Below, in pieces: positions 61,463-64,000 of a stretch of 64,000 nucleotides of DNA. The notes beneath the pieces are model-generated. The model made no database searches. It was not told the origin of the DNA and saw only the letters and a program-made list of their open reading frames with translations. The position numbers were made by a program, and so were the translations under genes. The stretch's first letter is position 1, and every line of letters begins with the position of its first letter. Source of the stretch: Rhabditophanes sp. KR3021 (lineage: Eukaryota; Nematoda; Chromadorea; Rhabditida; Alloionematidae); assembly GCA_963281155.1 (NCBI GenBank), contig CAUJLY010000006.1, forward strand, positions 6,138,001 through 6,202,000, read 5' to 3'.

Positions 61463-64000
61463 CTATAGTTCTTTCCATTTTGAGAGATCCATTTGAGGAA
61501 TTTGGGAACAAGGCGTCAAATTTGTAGTGCGGAACGCTTCTTTTGGAACTAAATTAATTCGATCTCCATTGTCACATAATATTCGGGACAATGACGATTT
61601 TCGGATTTCACGTAATTGAGCAGGCGTGAAAACTCCAGGATTTTCGTAATAAAAGCGATCACCATCACGAGACCTCTTAAACTGCGGCCCAATGATGCAG
61701 GCCATTGTAGGACCTATTAATCCTCTAAGAATAGGATCCTCTGTTAAAGCACCAGCATATAAATCTATTTTATCAACTGAACCGTACAATCTTTCCAGCT
61801 TTTCTCTAGCAAATGGAGACAATATTTCCTTGCCTAAATCAACAAAATTCCGGGCTTTTGACATACCACATAAATCTCTGTATTTGTCATATGAAGGAAT
61901 TCCATGATCGCGTCCGCGATTGATGTTAATTGTGCCTAAATCAGTACTGCCAAACATATTTTCGGTGATAGATGGTGTCAGTCGTTGTGGTCTCTTTAAC
62001 GGCGTTCTTAACAACCCCCGAATAATTGGATCAATTCCCCCTTGATTGACCATTAATTGCGAGTTCAAGGTTCCAGCAACAAATTTGTATTCTCCAAATG
62101 TAGTATTTTTGAAGTTTTCATCTAATCTGGGAAATTCTTCTTGAATCATTCCATGACCAAATCTAAATGCAGCAGCTGTAAATTCATTCACTATCGTTGC
62201 ATCGATATTTGCATTATACCCTTTGTAAGGTCCAATACTACTTAAGAAGGAAGAGCCTAATATTTTAGGTAAATATTCTCTATAAATGATTGCTTGATGT
62301 TGTGCTCCAACTATTTTTCTACTTTCTTGAAAAACTCTTTCATCACTCCATTTTGGATTGATTTTCCTAAGGGCCCTTGCAAGACGGTTATGCTCCCTTA
62401 CATAAATCACATGTAATGAACTTAGTCCAATAAACAAATTAACTCTACTGTCGCCAGCTAAAAAAATAACCGAACAACTTTTTTCATCTTTGCATTTTGT
62501 AGTATCAAAAGGGAGAATCTTATTTCCTTTAAAATTAGTTAATTTTAAAAAGGGACTTTTTTGAAATCTAAATTTTGTTAAATCTCCAACACTGGAACCA
62601 TAAATGGGCGAAGCATCAATATACCCAGTATTTTCATTTAATTGCTGACGTGGTTTCGTTTTTCCTGATCCACAGATAGGAGACGATCTGGACATCTTTA
62701 TACAGCCTTCCTTAACGAATTTCGAATTTGTTTCATTTCTACTCAATTTGATTACCAAACATCTCCCAGGAATAGATTCGCAGTTGGGACATTTGGTGGA
62801 CGGAACAAGAGTTGTTTTTGCCATATCATGAGAAATAAACTGACCATACTGCATCAGCAAAGAATTAAAATCATCGGCAAGTACAACTTTGTCAGAAGAC
62901 AATAATTGCTTATTTACTTCTCTTGGGCTCGGCAAAAAGTGTTTAATTGAACTGATAGGTGCCCCAAGACCATCATCATACTCTGGTGGCAAAAGCCTAT
63001 AAATATTAAATGATCATTTGTATGAATTCTAAACTATACCTATTATATGGTCGATATGAAGCTCCTTGGAGTGGTTTTTCCAAATTATTGCATGAACCAT
63101 CCATTGTACGAAAGTACATATTGTAACATTGGTTTCTTTCGCAATTCGTGTCATCGAGACGTGGCGTGCAAGCATTAGCTAGATTTGAACGGATAACATC
63201 ATCCAAACTAACTAACAAACGTCCATTATTATCTACAACAATTATTATTTTAATTCAGGGATCTAATTACCCTCAGCTGTGAAAATTAATTTTCTCCTTT
63301 GCATATTAAGAGCAATATCACTTGGATTGGATAACAGAGAACGGCACTGTGCATTCTTTTTAGCTAAAACCGAATTTTCTGGAGGATCAAAGCGGGACTT
63401 TTTAAGTGTTGTGAATATTTGTTCTGTTGATGTAACAACATTTTGTGTAACTTTAGGAGAAATGGGTAATGAAGTAACGGAGTTTCTTAGAAGAATAGTT
63501 GCTTTTGTAGTCTTTACTCTAGGTGATATTGACGTCAAGAAGGAAACAGGTCCAGATTTGGTACTCGATTTATCTAAATTTGCAGATGTTAATTTTATCG
63601 TTAGGGTGGTGGTAGAAGAAGGTGGAAAAGTGAAAGTTGTGGTTCGAAGTGATATCGTCGAAGTGCTTGTTGAATGTGGTTTTTCAGTAGTGGTAATTAA
63701 AGGCGTTGTTAGAGTGATTGCTGACTTTAAAGTTGTGGTTAAGATTATGGTTGTCGTATGCCTAGAAGTTGTGGTACTTGGAATTGTAGCCATGGGAGGA
63801 CGAGTCGTTGTTGTCGTTGTTGAACTCGCCATAAATGTAGGACGAAGGCGTGATGTCGTTTTTAGTGTTGTCGCAGTTTGTGAGAAAAGCTTTAAAGGTT
63901 CTGGGGTTGTTTTAAGTATGTTGGCAGTTTTAGTAGTAGATATGGGAAGTGTGGTTTTGGGAGTAGATGAGGTAACAGTTGTAGAAGGCAAAGACGTAGC
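61463..64000 (-). CDS. Animal haem peroxidase with mucin-like N-part (5' partial)
   Basis: Exons 64000-63271 (open to the window edge), 63232-63040 and 62996-61463 join in phase. The first, about 240 codons visible, is Thr/Ser/Pro-rich, mucin-like. The rest is an animal (XPO-type) peroxidase domain. The distal His lies in QFISHDMA, the catalytic Arg in DSRVN, REHNRLARAL follows, and the proximal His is in FRFGHGMI. The structural NINRGRDHGI motif is present. Such secreted enzymes oxidise halides or cross-link tyrosines in cuticle and matrix. Two residues that form ester bonds to haem in myeloperoxidase are replaced: the Asp before the distal His is Ser (codon 62833-62831), and the Glu three after the Arg is Leu (codon 62437-62435). 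Start and signal peptide lie outside the window. The domain is otherwise full length. Confidence 0.92.

Noticed and set aside
1..64000. tRNA, rRNA, spliced-leader RNA genes and CRISPR arrays
   Set aside because: No TTCGA-type B-box in a cloverleaf context, no conserved rRNA blocks, no SL1-like sequence and no spaced direct repeats were recognised. A covariance-model scan would be decisive.

Overview
The window is a piece of an AT-rich animal nuclear genome, very probably a nematode. The strongest pointer is a neuropeptide precursor at 27131-27548 whose repeated peptides end in FAFA, the signature of the nematode NLP-18/NLP-20 family. Other support: short introns (most 38-60 bp), very large exons (1.9-2.9 kb), a cysteine-rich secreted protein of nematode type, and a splice-acceptor-like TTTNAG lying 7-23 bases before many start codons with no cis donor, as expected for spliced-leader trans-splicing. 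All exon models below were joined by hand from GT/AG sites and reading phase. Each multi-exon total is an exact multiple of three unless stated.

Layout. 1.2-3.9 kb: a neprilysin-like M13 metallopeptidase (+), convergent with a small secreted protein at 4.6-5.3 kb (-). 7.8-11.1 kb: calsyntenin (-). 11.1-20.8 kb: a 9.7-kb desert with a few GC-richer islands. 20.8-22.8 kb: a nine-exon BTB-BACK-Kelch protein (-), followed by two short neuropeptide genes (-), one with LRL/IRL-amide repeats at 23.3-23.6 kb and the FAFA precursor. 29 kb: intronless L-lactate dehydrogenase (-). 31.1-35.7 kb: three surface or secreted proteins packed tightly, namely a Ly6/three-finger-like protein with a sequon-rich mucin tail, a membrane protein with a VWA domain, and a convergent single-pass protein. 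39.5-41.5 kb: a probable GPI-anchored protein. 42.3-42.8 kb: a decayed gene fragment. 46.6-48.4 kb: an intronless transposase-like gene whose catalytic and zinc-ligand spacing matches the RAG1 core. 50.8-55.3 kb: myosin phosphatase targeting subunit (MYPT/mel-11) (+), convergent with Kidins220/ARMS (-, 55.7-59.8 kb). 61.5 kb to the right edge: a haem peroxidase (-), its 5' part outside the window.

Functionally the set is typical of nervous and contractile tissue: calsyntenin is a kinesin-1 cargo adaptor, Kidins220 a neurotrophin/ephrin signalling scaffold, MYPT the targeting subunit of myosin phosphatase, neprilysins degrade neuropeptides, and two neuropeptide precursors are present. No operon of functionally related genes is evident, except perhaps the 66-bp-spaced three-finger/VWA pair. 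The most notable items are the RAG1-like transposase core, the duplicated alternative 3' exons of MYPT, the hidden RLamide neuropeptide gene, the peroxidase lacking both haem-ester residues, and an apparent one-base frameshift in Kidins220. No rRNA, tRNA or CRISPR array was recognised.
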